Of a DNA stretch of 64,000 nt, positions 8,437 to 17,289 are shown piece by piece; the first letter of the stretch is position 1; every line of letters begins with the position of its first letter. The translations under genes were made by a program, and so were the position numbers. The notes beneath the pieces were generated by a model. That model had not been told where the DNA came from, ran no database searches, and saw only the letters and a program-made list of their open reading frames with translations. Where the stretch lies: positions 2,184,001 through 2,248,000 of the forward strand of contig NZ_CP159258.1 of assembly GCF_040438925.1 (NCBI RefSeq). The letters run 5' to 3'. This DNA comes from Pseudomonas sp. MYb327 (lineage in GTDB: Bacteria > Pseudomonadota > Gammaproteobacteria > Pseudomonadales > Pseudomonadaceae).

Positions 8437-9777
8437 ATGGCTGATTCAAGCAAGAAAATGAGCCTGATGGGGCTCACGACGCTGGTGACGGTCAACATGA
8501 TGGGGTCTGGCATTATCATGCTGCCTACCAACATGGCTCAACTCGGTGCTGTTTCGCTATTGTCATGGATATTCACCGCTATCGGCTCGATGGCCATCGC
8601 CTATTGCTTCGCTCAGTGCGGAGTATTTTGCCCCCGGTCTGGCGGCTTGTCCGCGTACACTGAGGAAGCTCACGCGAAGTCCGGCTTCTTCCTCTGTTCA
8701 TACCTGTATTTCCTCTCCCTGGCGATTGCCAACGTGGCCGTGGCGATCTCCGCGGTGGGCTATATGACGGCCTTTGTACCCTGGCTCGGAACGGGAGCCA
8801 TCCCCCTGTGCATCGGCACGATCGGCCTGATCTGGTTGACCACCGTTGCCAACTTCGGTGGCCCGGGCATTACCGGCAAGATCGGGGCTATCACGGTGTG
8901 GGGCGTGATCATACCGGTAGCGGGCCTGAGCATTATCGGCTGGTTCTGGTTCAAGCCCGATGTACTGGCTGCTGCCTGGAACCCCAATAGCCTGCCCATT
9001 TCCGAAGCCATCTCCAAAGCCATACCCTTGACCCTTTGGGCCTTCCTGGGGATGGAATCGGCCGCCCAAGCGACCGATGCCGTGGAAAATCCAAAGCGCA
9101 ACGTGCCACTGGCCTGCCTGTTCGGTACTCTCGGTGCAGCCGTGGTGTACGTGCTGTCGACCACCGTCATCCAGGGCATCGTGCCCAACGCCGAACTGGC
9201 CAATTCCTCCGCGCCCTTCGCGCTGGTCTACAGCAAGATATTCAGCCCGATGGTAGGCAACATCGTCATGGCGCTGGCAGTCATGGCTTGTATTGGCTCG
9301 CTGCTGGGCTGGCAGTTCACCCTGGCACAAACCGCCAAGATGACGGCCGACCAAAACCTGTTCCTCAAGCTGTTCAGCAAGGTCAACTCGATGAACGCGC
9401 CCGTCGTCGGCATGATCGTCTGCGGCGTGCTGCAGACCCTCATGGCCTTGTCGACCATCTCCCCGGATGCCGCTGCGCAATTCAGCAAGCTGGTCAGCCT
9501 GGCCGCCGTGACCAACCTGATTCCCTACATAACAGCACTGACCGGCTTATTGGTGATCATGCACAAGGCCAACGTCGGGGCTTCCGTATACACGCGCAAC
9601 CTGGTGGTGTTGCTGGTGGCGGTGGCCTACTCGTTGTATGCCTTGTATGCCTGCGGCAAGGATGCGGTCATGGGCGGCACTCTGGTCCTCGCCGTCGGCT
9701 ACTTGCTCTATGGTTTCCTCGCCAAGCGCTTTGTCAACGAGCCGGCGGCTGATCTGAATAGGGGAGTCAATCCATGA
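8437..9777 (+). CDS. potE: PotE-type putrescine/ornithine antiporter (APC family)
   Basis: A 446-residue inner-membrane permease with about 12 hydrophobic segments. The sequence follows E. coli PotE closely by eye: VNMMGSGIIMLPT near the N-terminus, IANVAVAISAVGY, TVANFGG, ITVWGVIIPV, LTLWAFLGMESA and SLLGWQFTLAQ. PotE imports putrescine or exchanges it for ornithine; CadB-like lysine/cadaverine exchange is the main alternative. The start is ATG at 8437 with AAGGAG 6 bases upstream; an upstream in-frame start at 8347 would add an unnatural 30-residue tail. It follows the speF stump and overlaps the next gene by ATGA, so the two are cotranscribed. Confidence 0.9.
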   Translation: MADSSKKMSLMGLTTLVTVNMMGSGIIMLPTNMAQLGAVSLLSWIFTAIGSMAIAYCFAQCGVFCPRSGGLSAYTEEAHAKSGFFLCSYLYFLSLAIANVAVAISAVGYMTAFVPWLGTGAIPLCIGTIGLIWLTTVANFGGPGITGKIGAITVWGVIIPVAGLSIIGWFWFKPDVLAAAWNPNSLPISEAISKAIPLTLWAFLGMESAAQATDAVENPKRNVPLACLFGTLGAAVVYVLSTTVIQGIVPNAELANSSAPFALVYSKIFSPMVGNIVMALAVMACIGSLLGWQFTLAQTAKMTADQNLFLKLFSKVNSMNAPVVGMIVCGVLQTLMALSTISPDAAAQFSKLVSLAAVTNLIPYITALTGLLVIMHKANVGASVYTRNLVVLLVAVAYSLYALYACGKDAVMGGTLVLAVGYLLYGFLAKRFVNEPAADLNRGVNP

Positions 9778-10679
9778 ACCTGATATCGAGTAAATCGCTG
9801 AGGGTGATGATCGCTTGCGGACTGTCGATGGTGTCGGCAATGGCCTGTGCCAATACTCTGGAGCGCGTGCGAGCCAGCAATACCCTGACCCTGGGTTATC
9901 AACCGGACTTTGCCCCGTTCAGCAGCCACGTGGGCGACAAAGCCAGCGGCTACGCCATTGACCTGTGCAGTAAAATCGCCGACCAGGTCAAAACCGAACT
10001 TGGGCTGACCTCGTTGCAAGTACGCTTTGTGCCGATAAAAATTACCGAAGAAGTCAGCGCCGTCAGCTCAGGCAAGGTCGACATCTTCTGCACACCAACA
10101 CCCACGACCCTTGAGCGACGCAAAGTGGTGAGTTATTCAGTGCCGATTTACACCGCCGGGCTCTCTGCCGTGGTGCACAAGAATTCACCCCTGCCCTTGC
10201 TCAAGATCCTCAGGGGTGAAGTGGCGCATGACGGCCCAACCTGGCGCGCGACCGTCAATCAAGGCTTGGCCAGGCAAACTTTCGCCGCCCCCGAGGGTGG
10301 CGTTACGGAGCAGTGGATACGCGAGCAGATGCGTCTGCTCGGCGTGATCGCCACCCTGGTCACGGTCAAGAATAACGACGATGGGATCAAGCTGGTTGCC
10401 GACGGCAAGGCCGATGCGTTCTTTTCCGACCGCATCGTGCTCAAGAATCATATTGCCAGTGACTATCCCAACGGTGAGCTGCTGGTCCTCGACCGCATCT
10501 ACAAGTACGCGCCAACCTCGATGATGCTCGAGCGTGGCGATGAGGACTTCCGTCTGCTGGTCGATACCGTGTTAAGCAACATGTATCGCTCCGGTGAGAT
10601 CGAACAGGCTTACACGAAATTCCTGGGAGGCGTCGGTGAAACCGCCAAGAAGCTTTTCGACGTCTATGCCGTGCCTTAG
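9774..10679 (+). CDS. Periplasmic amino-acid-type solute-binding protein
   Basis: A 301-residue protein with a cleavable signal peptide (about residues 1-26, ending near SAMACA) followed by a bilobal SBP_bac_3 domain: LERVRASNTLTLGYQPDFAPFS, GYAIDLCSKIA and a VDIFCTPTPTTLERRK stretch. Proteins of this kind bind polar amino acids such as glutamate/aspartate for ABC importers. No permease or ATPase genes are adjacent, so it either serves a distant transporter or acts as a sensor domain. Its start codon overlaps the potE stop (ATGA), which ties it to amine or amino-acid exchange. A terminator follows directly. Confidence 0.82.
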   Translation: MNLISSKSLRVMIACGLSMVSAMACANTLERVRASNTLTLGYQPDFAPFSSHVGDKASGYAIDLCSKIADQVKTELGLTSLQVRFVPIKITEEVSAVSSGKVDIFCTPTPTTLERRKVVSYSVPIYTAGLSAVVHKNSPLPLLKILRGEVAHDGPTWRATVNQGLARQTFAAPEGGVTEQWIREQMRLLGVIATLVTVKNNDDGIKLVADGKADAFFSDRIVLKNHIASDYPNGELLVLDRIYKYAPTSMMLERGDEDFRLLVDTVLSNMYRSGEIEQAYTKFLGGVGETAKKLFDVYAVP

Positions 10680-10696
10680 CGCCTGCATTGTAGAAA

Positions 10697-10719
10697 ACCG
10701 CCTGCGGGCGGCCTTTTTC
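10697..10719 (+). terminator. Rho-independent terminator after the potE operon
   Basis: A short GC hairpin, CCGCC-TGCG-GGCGG, is followed by CC and five T residues. It begins about 18 bases after the stop of the binding-protein gene and fits the end of the potE transcript. Confidence 0.75.
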
Positions 10720-10909
10720 AATCAGGTACCCAGCGCCTGTTCGAGGTTGAGGAACAGGCATTTTGGTAATGACCACCGCCGCTGCCGTTTGCCCGGAAAT
10801 GACACCTTCCTTGAACCAAGCGCACGGATAAGTGCGAAGCCATTCCAACACCGGCCAGTTACGCGCCGCACTCCGGGTTTGACGAGCAAGTATCGCCGTG
10901 CTCGCTTCA

Positions 10910-11869
10910 TCAATGGAACGGGAAGATGTAGTTCATCCAGGCGGCCATGCGCAGCAGAATCTTGCGCATCGCCGCAATATGATGGAAGTGTTGGCTATAG
11001 AGTGCCGCCTGCCCGTAAGCGCCACCCGGCATCTGGCTTTTATATTGGGCGAATTCCGGATCGGTGATTTCAATGATGATCGGAACACGACCAGGGGATG
11101 TTGAGCCGGAGAAGTTGATCAGCGTACCGGAGGGCTGAACTTGCCCCTCGGCAATCGCCGAATAGACCGTCTTGACTCTACCCTGGAAAACCTTTCCGGG
11201 AATGCCATCGAAAGCCACCTCAGCCTCATCCCCCACAGCCAGGCGCAGGAGGCTGTTCTGCCTCATCCAGGCAGCGAAGTATTGCCCTTCCTCGGGAATG
11301 AACACCATGGAAGGTCGCAACGGCAACTTTGACGCCATCATGCCCGGACGCAGGGAAACATGCGTGACGAAGCCCTTGCTCGGCGCACGGACGGTGGTGT
11401 TGTCGAGTTCGTACTGAGCATTGTCCAGTTGTGCCTGCAAATCATCAGCTCGTGCTATTGCCGAGTCCAGTTCACGTTGCGTGCCAAAATTGCGTTTGAT
11501 CAACTCCGTGATCCGATAGCGATCACCCCTTGCTGAGACGAGTTGCGCTTTAAGGGACTTGACACGATTTTCAAACGGGGTGGGATCGATGCGAAACAGC
11601 ACATCGCCTTTTTCCAGCGACTGGTTCGTTTGCACCGGCACGTCGATCACCTGACCAGTGACCACGGGTATCACCGGAACAGAGATAAAATAAGAGCGCG
11701 CCACCTCGGAATAGGGATGGTTGTAGTTCATTGTAAAAATCAACGCACCTATCAACACGATGCCACCCAACACCGCCGTCGGCACGGTCCACTTGTTCAA
11801 AGGTATGCGGAATATTTTGAATAGCGCTATGCAGAAGGCCGCATAGGTGAGGATAAGCAACAGGTCCAT
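10910..11869 (-). CDS. HlyD-family membrane fusion protein (YiaV-like)
   Basis: A 319-residue inner-membrane protein. Two hydrophobic helices at the N-terminus (about residues 3-20 and 30-48) precede a periplasmic part with the biotinyl-lipoyl-like strand pair (VIPVVTGQVIDVPVQTNQSLEKGDVLFRIDP), an alpha-helical hairpin (about 95-165) and a second lipoyl half (TVRAPSKGFVTH). This is the EmrA/HlyD adaptor plan. There is no partner transporter nearby. The gene lies 3 bases downstream of a DUF3302 gene, the same pairing as yiaW-yiaV in E. coli, whose role is not well defined. The start is ATG at 11869. Confidence 0.83.
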   Translation of the reverse strand: MDLLLILTYAAFCIALFKIFRIPLNKWTVPTAVLGGIVLIGALIFTMNYNHPYSEVARSYFISVPVIPVVTGQVIDVPVQTNQSLEKGDVLFRIDPTPFENRVKSLKAQLVSARGDRYRITELIKRNFGTQRELDSAIARADDLQAQLDNAQYELDNTTVRAPSKGFVTHVSLRPGMMASKLPLRPSMVFIPEEGQYFAAWMRQNSLLRLAVGDEAEVAFDGIPGKVFQGRVKTVYSAIAEGQVQPSGTLINFSGSTSPGRVPIIIEITDPEFAQYKSQMPGGAYGQAALYSQHFHHIAAMRKILLRMAAWMNYIFPFH

Positions 11870-11872
11870 GGG

Positions 11873-12247
11873 TCAAATGCCTCCGCCACGACTATCGGGT
11901 GGCGTACGAAAACTCTGCGGCGTTCCTGTTGCTGTTTCCAGATCTTCAATGCGCTTTTGCAGGTCCGCGACCTGTTGCTCCAGATGAACGACATGGCTCT
12001 TGGGCGACTCGCCATCCCTAAATCCCCAACCTCGATCTTCGCGATAAAGCGTGGCCCATATCCACAAAAACGGCCAAAGCGCATGCAGAGTGAACAGACT
12101 GACCCACCCGGTTGCATGTATCGCGTCCTGATGGGGATGATTGCGGTGTTTGGCAATATCGTAGGGGATGTCGTGCAGCACGATGATCCCGTAGAACAGC
12201 ACTATTCCAACGAAGATCAATAGGCCCAGAGCAAAGTAGTCGAGCAT
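11873..12247 (-). CDS. DUF3302 small membrane protein (YiaW-like)
   Basis: A 124-residue protein with two transmembrane helices (about 4-24 and 45-65), the conserved LHDIPYDIAKHRNHPHQDAIH loop between them and a C-terminal helical tail (VVHLEQQVADLQKRIEDLE) that looks like a short coiled coil. This matches DUF3302/YiaW. I place the start at ATG 12247, where the family begins (MLDYFALG), not at 12304. It is translated just upstream of the HlyD-like gene and probably works with it. Confidence 0.82.
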   Translation of the reverse strand: MLDYFALGLLIFVGIVLFYGIIVLHDIPYDIAKHRNHPHQDAIHATGWVSLFTLHALWPFLWIWATLYREDRGWGFRDGESPKSHVVHLEQQVADLQKRIEDLETATGTPQSFRTPPDSRGGGI

Positions 12248-12360
12248 GACTGCGTCCGTTGCGAGATGTAATGGATAGAGTGTAGACGAGGTGTAATTAG
12301 GCATTTAATGCCCAAGACACTCGAATGGATCGGCGCAATCAGAGGAGGTCATGCCTCTAA

Positions 12361-12489
12361 GACCTGCAGTCCGGGCGCTATTCGGTGCTGGGCCTGAAGA
12401 ACGAAGAGAAACGCAGCATCGAGTTCGGCGCCAGGGCTTCGGCTGCCAATTACACCCCGGCAGCGTTGCGTCAGGAAGGGATTCGTTAA
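12361..12489 (+). pseudogene. C-terminal remnant of an unidentified gene
   Basis: A 42-codon plus-strand frame ends at TAA 12487-12489, 28 bases before a strong terminator. Its peptide (for example YSVLGLKNEEKRSIEFG and a YTPAALRQEGIR end) has the codon habits of a real gene end, but the frame is closed by a stop immediately upstream at 12358. It therefore looks like the 3' end of a gene whose body has been deleted, fused to sequence upstream of the DUF3302 gene. I do not recognise the family. An ATG at 12351 behind AGGAGG opens a different frame whose 58-residue peptide looks like an out-of-frame reading. Confidence 0.5.
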
Positions 12490-12517
12490 CGTTAAACACG
12501 CATGTGGCGACTCTTAC

Positions 12518-12544
12518 AGGCGACTGATGAGTCGCCTTTTTTTT
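12518..12544 (+). terminator. Strong Rho-independent terminator
   Basis: AGGCGACT-gatg-AGTCGCCT forms a perfect 8-bp stem with a 4-base loop, followed by a run of eight T residues. It suits the plus-strand remnant ending at 12489. In the other direction it may also limit read-through from the MscS-like gene. Confidence 0.88.
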
Positions 12545-12587
12545 GGTAATAAGTCGCGCGGCGCCGATTGATGGAGGTTGCGTTCGC

Positions 12588-14201
12588 TCACGAATCTTTC
12601 GGTTCTTGCGCCGGTGCCGTAAACCATTTGTCCCTGGGCACCCACTTCTCTGCGGGCGGATCACCGAGATAGTGAGGCGACATGATCTGCACGCCGTACT
12701 CGTTGAACACATCCTGAATGTTCGCATGCAACATGCTGAGCAGCACCGCACGCGGGCGTGGCTGACTGGGAATGGCCTGCGCCACCAGTCGATACTCCGG
12801 ATAAAAGTCCGACAACGCGGTCTGGAACACTTGCGCCGGTGGCGATTCCAGGATGCCCTCCGTGCGTCTGGCGGCCTCCAGCAACATCGCCTCCACCTGC
12901 CGCCAAGGCGTGTCGTAGCCGATGGTCACAACGGTATCGACTACGTAACCGGGACCTTGCACCGTGCGCGAATAGTTCTTGGTGACCGTGCTGGTGATCA
13001 TCGAATTGGGCAGCGTCAGCACCTCTCCCAATCCGGTGCGAATGCGCGTGGTGAACATGCCCAATTCCGTCACCGTACCTTCGTATTCGCCGATGCGCAC
13101 AAACTCACCGGGTCGCAGGGTCCGGGTGTACGTCAGGATCAATCCCGCCGCCGCTTGCCCGACCACACTGGAGGCGCCCAGTGAAATCATCACGCCGATC
13201 AACACCGACAAACCTTTGAACGCATCCGTGCCGGCACCCGGCAGATAGGGGTAAGCCATGGCCAACGCAAACAGCCAGATCGCCAGGGACGTCAGGCGTT
13301 GAGTCGGTTGCAGGGTTTCCTGGTTGAGCCAACTGAAAGTGCCCGGTGTGGCCATCCGCCGCAGGATCCGGCGACTGAACGCCACCGCGCCACGGGCGAT
13401 GAAAAAGATTGCCAGCGCCACACCCAGTCCGGGTATCGCGCCGACAATTCCCTCAAACAAATAGCCGGCCACTTCCAGCAGATAGTTGTTAAGGCTTTCT
13501 CCCCAGGGCCGGGTATAGGGGAACCGTGACAGGACAAAACCCAGCCACTCGTAGGTAAGCAGCAACACGACTATCCAGCGCAGCACGCCAAGCAAACGGC
13601 TGACCAGCGGGTACAAGTAATTGGCGTCGAGAATCTGCACGCGCCCTACCCGCAGCGCCTTGGTATGGCGATCCATCAAGTCAGGCAGCTTTTTCAACAG
13701 TTTGCGCCGCAGATAAGCCATGACCCAAAGCAAAGCGAAATAGATGCCGGTGGCCACTGCGACAGCGATGAGTGACCTGACCATCATTCGCAGATTGCGC
13801 GCTTCCCGGGTTTCGGCCACGACTTGCCGCAGCCTCTCGGCCGCCGCTTCGGCGGCCTGCTGGACCGAATCGTATTCGCTGCTATCGACATCCTTGGGCG
13901 ACACGATAAAGGCGCGCTTGGCGCCTATCAGCACCAGATAACTGTTCTGGATGGAGTCAACGACAACATTGAGATCATCGGTGTCATCCAGGGCCTCACT
14001 GATGACCCATTTCGCCCGTTTGACCCGCGACTCCGGTGACTCTCCAAGCAACGTGGCCCGGAAAACCATAATGCTGCGGTTGGCGATTTTCAGTTCGGCA
14101 GGGGGATGTTCATCAGGTTGGCTGGTGTCCTCGGCCCAGATCAGCGCAGCCCAGAACATCGCACCAACAGCCATTAATATTGCGAGCAACCTGCTACGCA
14201 T
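12588..14201 (-). CDS. Large MscS-family mechanosensitive channel
   Basis: A 537-residue inner-membrane protein. A signal peptide (about 1-23, ending IWAEDT) is followed by a periplasmic domain of about 110 residues. Then come several transmembrane helices (about 140-160, 205-230, 250-280, 305-325) and the MscS pore region with GLSVLIGVMISLGASSVVGQAAAGLILTYTR near 335-365. The beta domain follows (RPGEFVRIGEYEGTVTELGMFTTRIRT), then the cytoplasmic C-terminal cage. It should open under membrane tension during hypo-osmotic shock. The long N-terminus resembles YbdG/YnaI-like enlarged members. It lies 216 bases from the next minus-strand gene and seems to be transcribed alone. Confidence 0.88.
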   Translation of the reverse strand: MRSRLLAILMAVGAMFWAALIWAEDTSQPDEHPPAELKIANRSIMVFRATLLGESPESRVKRAKWVISEALDDTDDLNVVVDSIQNSYLVLIGAKRAFIVSPKDVDSSEYDSVQQAAEAAAERLRQVVAETREARNLRMMVRSLIAVAVATGIYFALLWVMAYLRRKLLKKLPDLMDRHTKALRVGRVQILDANYLYPLVSRLLGVLRWIVVLLLTYEWLGFVLSRFPYTRPWGESLNNYLLEVAGYLFEGIVGAIPGLGVALAIFFIARGAVAFSRRILRRMATPGTFSWLNQETLQPTQRLTSLAIWLFALAMAYPYLPGAGTDAFKGLSVLIGVMISLGASSVVGQAAAGLILTYTRTLRPGEFVRIGEYEGTVTELGMFTTRIRTGLGEVLTLPNSMITSTVTKNYSRTVQGPGYVVDTVVTIGYDTPWRQVEAMLLEAARRTEGILESPPAQVFQTALSDFYPEYRLVAQAIPSQPRPRAVLLSMLHANIQDVFNEYGVQIMSPHYLGDPPAEKWVPRDKWFTAPAQEPKDS

Positions 14202-14416
14202 GTGTCAGTTCCTTACAGGACACGGGTACAGATCGCAGCGTAGTTCAGCGATGAACGGTTGTCAGATATTGAGGTTGCGCGCTGCACGCCGATGAACCTT
14301 GACAGCCATTTGAAAGATCGACTGCCCGGCAGAAGTAGCTCAGACGTTGGTGACGCGGCCCTTCCCTGCTTCCTGGAAGTAGCGCAGGGCGAAGGACCGC
14401 GGCGGGAGCGGTATCT

Positions 14417-15505
14417 TTAAAACTCTTCTTCCACGGGCGGCCGATCTTCCACCCACTGCCAAAACAGCTGATAGCCGACCGCAAGCACCACGGGGCCAAT
14501 AAACAAACCCAGGATGCCACTGGTGACCATGCCGCCCAGCGCACCGATCAACACCACCGGCATTGGCACGTCCACGCCTCGGCCCAGCAGCAACGGTTTG
14601 AGCACGTTGTCCACCAACCCGGCAACGAAGACGAACACCGAGAAGATGATGGTCGTGGTATTGGCGCCCTCGGTGGCGAACACATAGGCAATCACCGGCA
14701 CCGTAATCAAGGTCGCCGGCAACTGCATGATGCCCAGCAACAACACCGCCAATGCCAACAGCCCGGCACCCGGCACGCCTTTGAAGACAAAGCCCAGACC
14801 CACCAACAGCATCTGGATGAAGGCGATGCCGACCACGCCAAGCGCCACGGCACGAATCGTTGCGGTACACAAAGTGGCGATTTGCGGGCCTTTATCCGGG
14901 CCGCTGATCCGCGACGCAATCTGCACGGCGGCGTGACTGCCAGCCTTGCCGTAGGCCATGAAGATCCCGGCGATGATCAGCGCAATGATAAACATGAGAA
15001 AACCCATGCCGACGCCGGCCAGTTTGCCCAACAGTCCCAGGCTGACATCCTTGATTTGCGGTATGTATTTGGCGGTCAGGCTAGGAAGGTCAGTCGACGC
15101 TTGCAGCCAGAGCGCTGAAAGCGGTTTGCCTATCAATGGCCATTGCGCAACGGCATCGCTGGGTGGGGGAATCTGGATGCCTTCACTCTTGACGACCTCC
15201 ATCGCGTTTTCGACCGAATCGGCAATCGAGACCCCGAGCAGGTAAATCGGCACCATAAGAATCACAATCGCCACCAGCACGATTAACGTGGCGGCGCGCC
15301 CTTCTTTTTGCCCCAACGGCCCCATGAGTCGCTCTTGCAACGGGTAAAGAGTAATCGCCAGGATCACCGACCACAGCATAAGGTCGCGGAAGGGACGGAA
15401 GATCTCGAAGCAGAACAGCACCAGAACCACAATCAGTCCGGCGCGGATCAGCACATCGAGCATCCCGCGGGACAACGCTTTCACTGAGAGCGATGTGGGC
15501 ACCAT
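14417..15505 (-). CDS. AI-2E family transporter (YdiK/PerM-like permease)
   Basis: A 362-residue inner-membrane protein with eight predicted helices. The stretches VLFCFEIFRPFRDLMLWSVILAITLYPL and a late PVVLIGALGGMVTSGILGLFIGPVVLAVGYQLFWQW segment are characteristic of the AI-2E/UPF0118 permease family. Members export small molecules or exchange ions; the substrate is not established and AI-2 transport should not be assumed. I choose ATG 15505, with AGGAG 6 bases upstream, over the longer frame starting at 15574. Confidence 0.85.
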   Translation of the reverse strand: MVPTSLSVKALSRGMLDVLIRAGLIVVLVLFCFEIFRPFRDLMLWSVILAITLYPLQERLMGPLGQKEGRAATLIVLVAIVILMVPIYLLGVSIADSVENAMEVVKSEGIQIPPPSDAVAQWPLIGKPLSALWLQASTDLPSLTAKYIPQIKDVSLGLLGKLAGVGMGFLMFIIALIIAGIFMAYGKAGSHAAVQIASRISGPDKGPQIATLCTATIRAVALGVVGIAFIQMLLVGLGFVFKGVPGAGLLALAVLLLGIMQLPATLITVPVIAYVFATEGANTTTIIFSVFVFVAGLVDNVLKPLLLGRGVDVPMPVVLIGALGGMVTSGILGLFIGPVVLAVGYQLFWQWVEDRPPVEEEF

Positions 15506-15848
15506 GGAAGTCTCCTGACGATTCGCTGTGGGTTTGAGGAATCCGTTAGCCCAGCATAGACGCTCATTACACAACGTAAAGGATCAACGAAACTTCAGTG
15601 GAACCACTCTAGTCGCGGCGATGTCCACGCCGACCCGAGCGGGCAACGTCACGGCGTGCCGACCTTGCCTTGCCTGGAAAACAATTCGAACACAGCACAC
15701 CGGTTCAATACTTGCCGAGCAATCTGCGCAACCATGCACCGTTCCAGCGTGTAGGCTTGGAAATGAACGGATCGCCGTCAAGGCCAACGCTTTCAAACTG
15801 CCTGCGACTGCGGACGTCTCGCGGTCGAAATCCTGTGGTGACAGATCG

Positions 15849-17180
15849 ATGAAGTGTGCCTCCCCAGCCCTGCGGGGCAACCTGCCCTTGTGCCTGTCGC
15901 TGCTAACCACCAGCATCTGCGGGACCGCGTTGGCGGACGAATCGGCATCAGGTTTCTTCGAAGGTGCGTCGTTTGATGTCCTCAGTCGCAACTTTTACCT
16001 CAACAGCGACTACCGCTCCCCTTCGCCGACGGGAAAAAGCTACAGGGCCGAATGGGCGCAGGGCTTTATCAGCTCTTTTGAATCCGGCTTCACGCCGGGC
16101 ACTGTGGGCTTTGGCGCCGACGCCCATGCATTTTCGGGTCTGAAACTGGACGGTGGAAAAGGCCACTCCGGGACCGGTCTATTGCCGGTCGACAGTGACG
16201 GTCGTAGCGCCAGCAACTATTCCAGCGGTGGCGGCGCCATCAAACTCAACACCTCCAAAACCACGTTGTCCTTCGGCGAAATGATGGTCGAAACCCCGGT
16301 GTTCGACACGGCGGACAAACGTCTGCAACCGGAGTACGCCAGCGGTTTTCTGCTCAACACTCGCGAATTCGACGGCACCCTGCTTTCTGCCGGCCACTTC
16401 ACCGCCTTCAAGAACCAGGACAGTTCATCAGGCAAAGGTAATTTTTCCGGTTATGGGGCCACGACAGATGCCGGTGGCATCTCGTTCGCGGGTGCCGACC
16501 TGTTCACCCAGAGCCCGGCCGGTGGGGCGATTTATGCTTCCGAGCTGACAGACACCTGGCATCAGTATTACGGCAACTTGCACCTGAAACAGTCCGGGAT
16601 GTTCATCGACGCCAATATCTACCACACGCAAGAAACCGGTGAGGCGCTGGCCGGCGCCATCGACAACACCGCGTACAGCCTGTCGGGTAAATACGCGATT
16701 GGCGCCCATGGCTTCACCCTGGCGTATCAAAAAATCCATGGCGATACGCCGTTCGATTTCGTCGGTGGTGACTCGATCTACCTCGCCAACTCGATCAAGT
16801 ACGCCGACTTCAACGGCGCGGGCGAGCGCTCATGGCAGCTCCGTTACGACCTGGATTTGAGCACCTTCGGCGTGCCCGGACTGAACTTCATGACGCGCTA
16901 CGTCAAAGGCAGCGGCATCGACGGCACCCATGCGCCCAAGGGCGGCGCCTACAACCCGTTCGATCCCTCCCTGGGCGAGTACGTGCCGCAACAAGGGGAT
17001 GGCGGACGTCATTGGGAGCGCGACATCGACATGCACTACATCGTGCAGTCCGGCGCCGCCAAGGGGTTGAGCCTGCAGGTGTCCCACGTGTCGCACCGCG
17101 CCAACGCTGCCCAGGGCGGCGATGATATCGACAGGCTTTACATGGTCATCCAGTACCCGCTGAGTTTCGGGCCTTTTTGA
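15849..17180 (+). CDS. OprD-family outer-membrane porin
   Basis: A 443-residue protein with a signal peptide of about 29 residues ending in TALADE. The mature part opens with FFEGASFDVLSRNFYLNSDYR, the usual start of the OprD/Occ family, and closes with a beta strand ending in aromatic F (PLSFGPF), as needed for barrel assembly. Alternating amphipathic strands fill the rest. OprD porins admit small substrates such as basic amino acids or aromatic acids; this one's substrate cannot be read from sequence. The start is set at the ATG that begins the signal peptide; the longer frame back to 15528 is not plausible. It converges with selC, which starts 9 bases past its stop. Confidence 0.87.
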   Translation: MKCASPALRGNLPLCLSLLTTSICGTALADESASGFFEGASFDVLSRNFYLNSDYRSPSPTGKSYRAEWAQGFISSFESGFTPGTVGFGADAHAFSGLKLDGGKGHSGTGLLPVDSDGRSASNYSSGGGAIKLNTSKTTLSFGEMMVETPVFDTADKRLQPEYASGFLLNTREFDGTLLSAGHFTAFKNQDSSSGKGNFSGYGATTDAGGISFAGADLFTQSPAGGAIYASELTDTWHQYYGNLHLKQSGMFIDANIYHTQETGEALAGAIDNTAYSLSGKYAIGAHGFTLAYQKIHGDTPFDFVGGDSIYLANSIKYADFNGAGERSWQLRYDLDLSTFGVPGLNFMTRYVKGSGIDGTHAPKGGAYNPFDPSLGEYVPQQGDGGRHWERDIDMHYIVQSGAAKGLSLQVSHVSHRANAAQGGDDIDRLYMVIQYPLSFGPF

Positions 17181-17188
17181 GCGGAAAA

Positions 17189-17284
17189 TGGCGGAAGGTA
17201 GCCGGAGTCGAACCTGCCCGGGAACGGATGCCGTCCCCAACCGGGTTTGAAGCCCGGCCGCGCCACCGGGCGCGATTACCTTCC
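17189..17284 (-). tRNA. selC: tRNA-Sec (anticodon TCA)
   Basis: The minus strand reads GGAAGGTAATCGCGCC at the 5' end, has an anticodon loop CTTCAAA with anticodon TCA, a long variable arm, a TTCGACTCC T-loop region and the matching 3' acceptor strand TACCTTCC followed by GCCA. The length of about 96 bases with CCA and the long acceptor are typical of bacterial selenocysteine tRNA. It lies 5 bases downstream of selB and would be cotranscribed with selAB. It decodes the in-frame UGA of fdnG. Confidence 0.95.
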
Positions 17285-17289
17285 TTGAA

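Noticed and set aside
12351..12527. 58-codon frame with strong AGGAGG and ATG
   Set aside because: Peptide has no family features and runs out of frame over a better C-terminal gene remnant.
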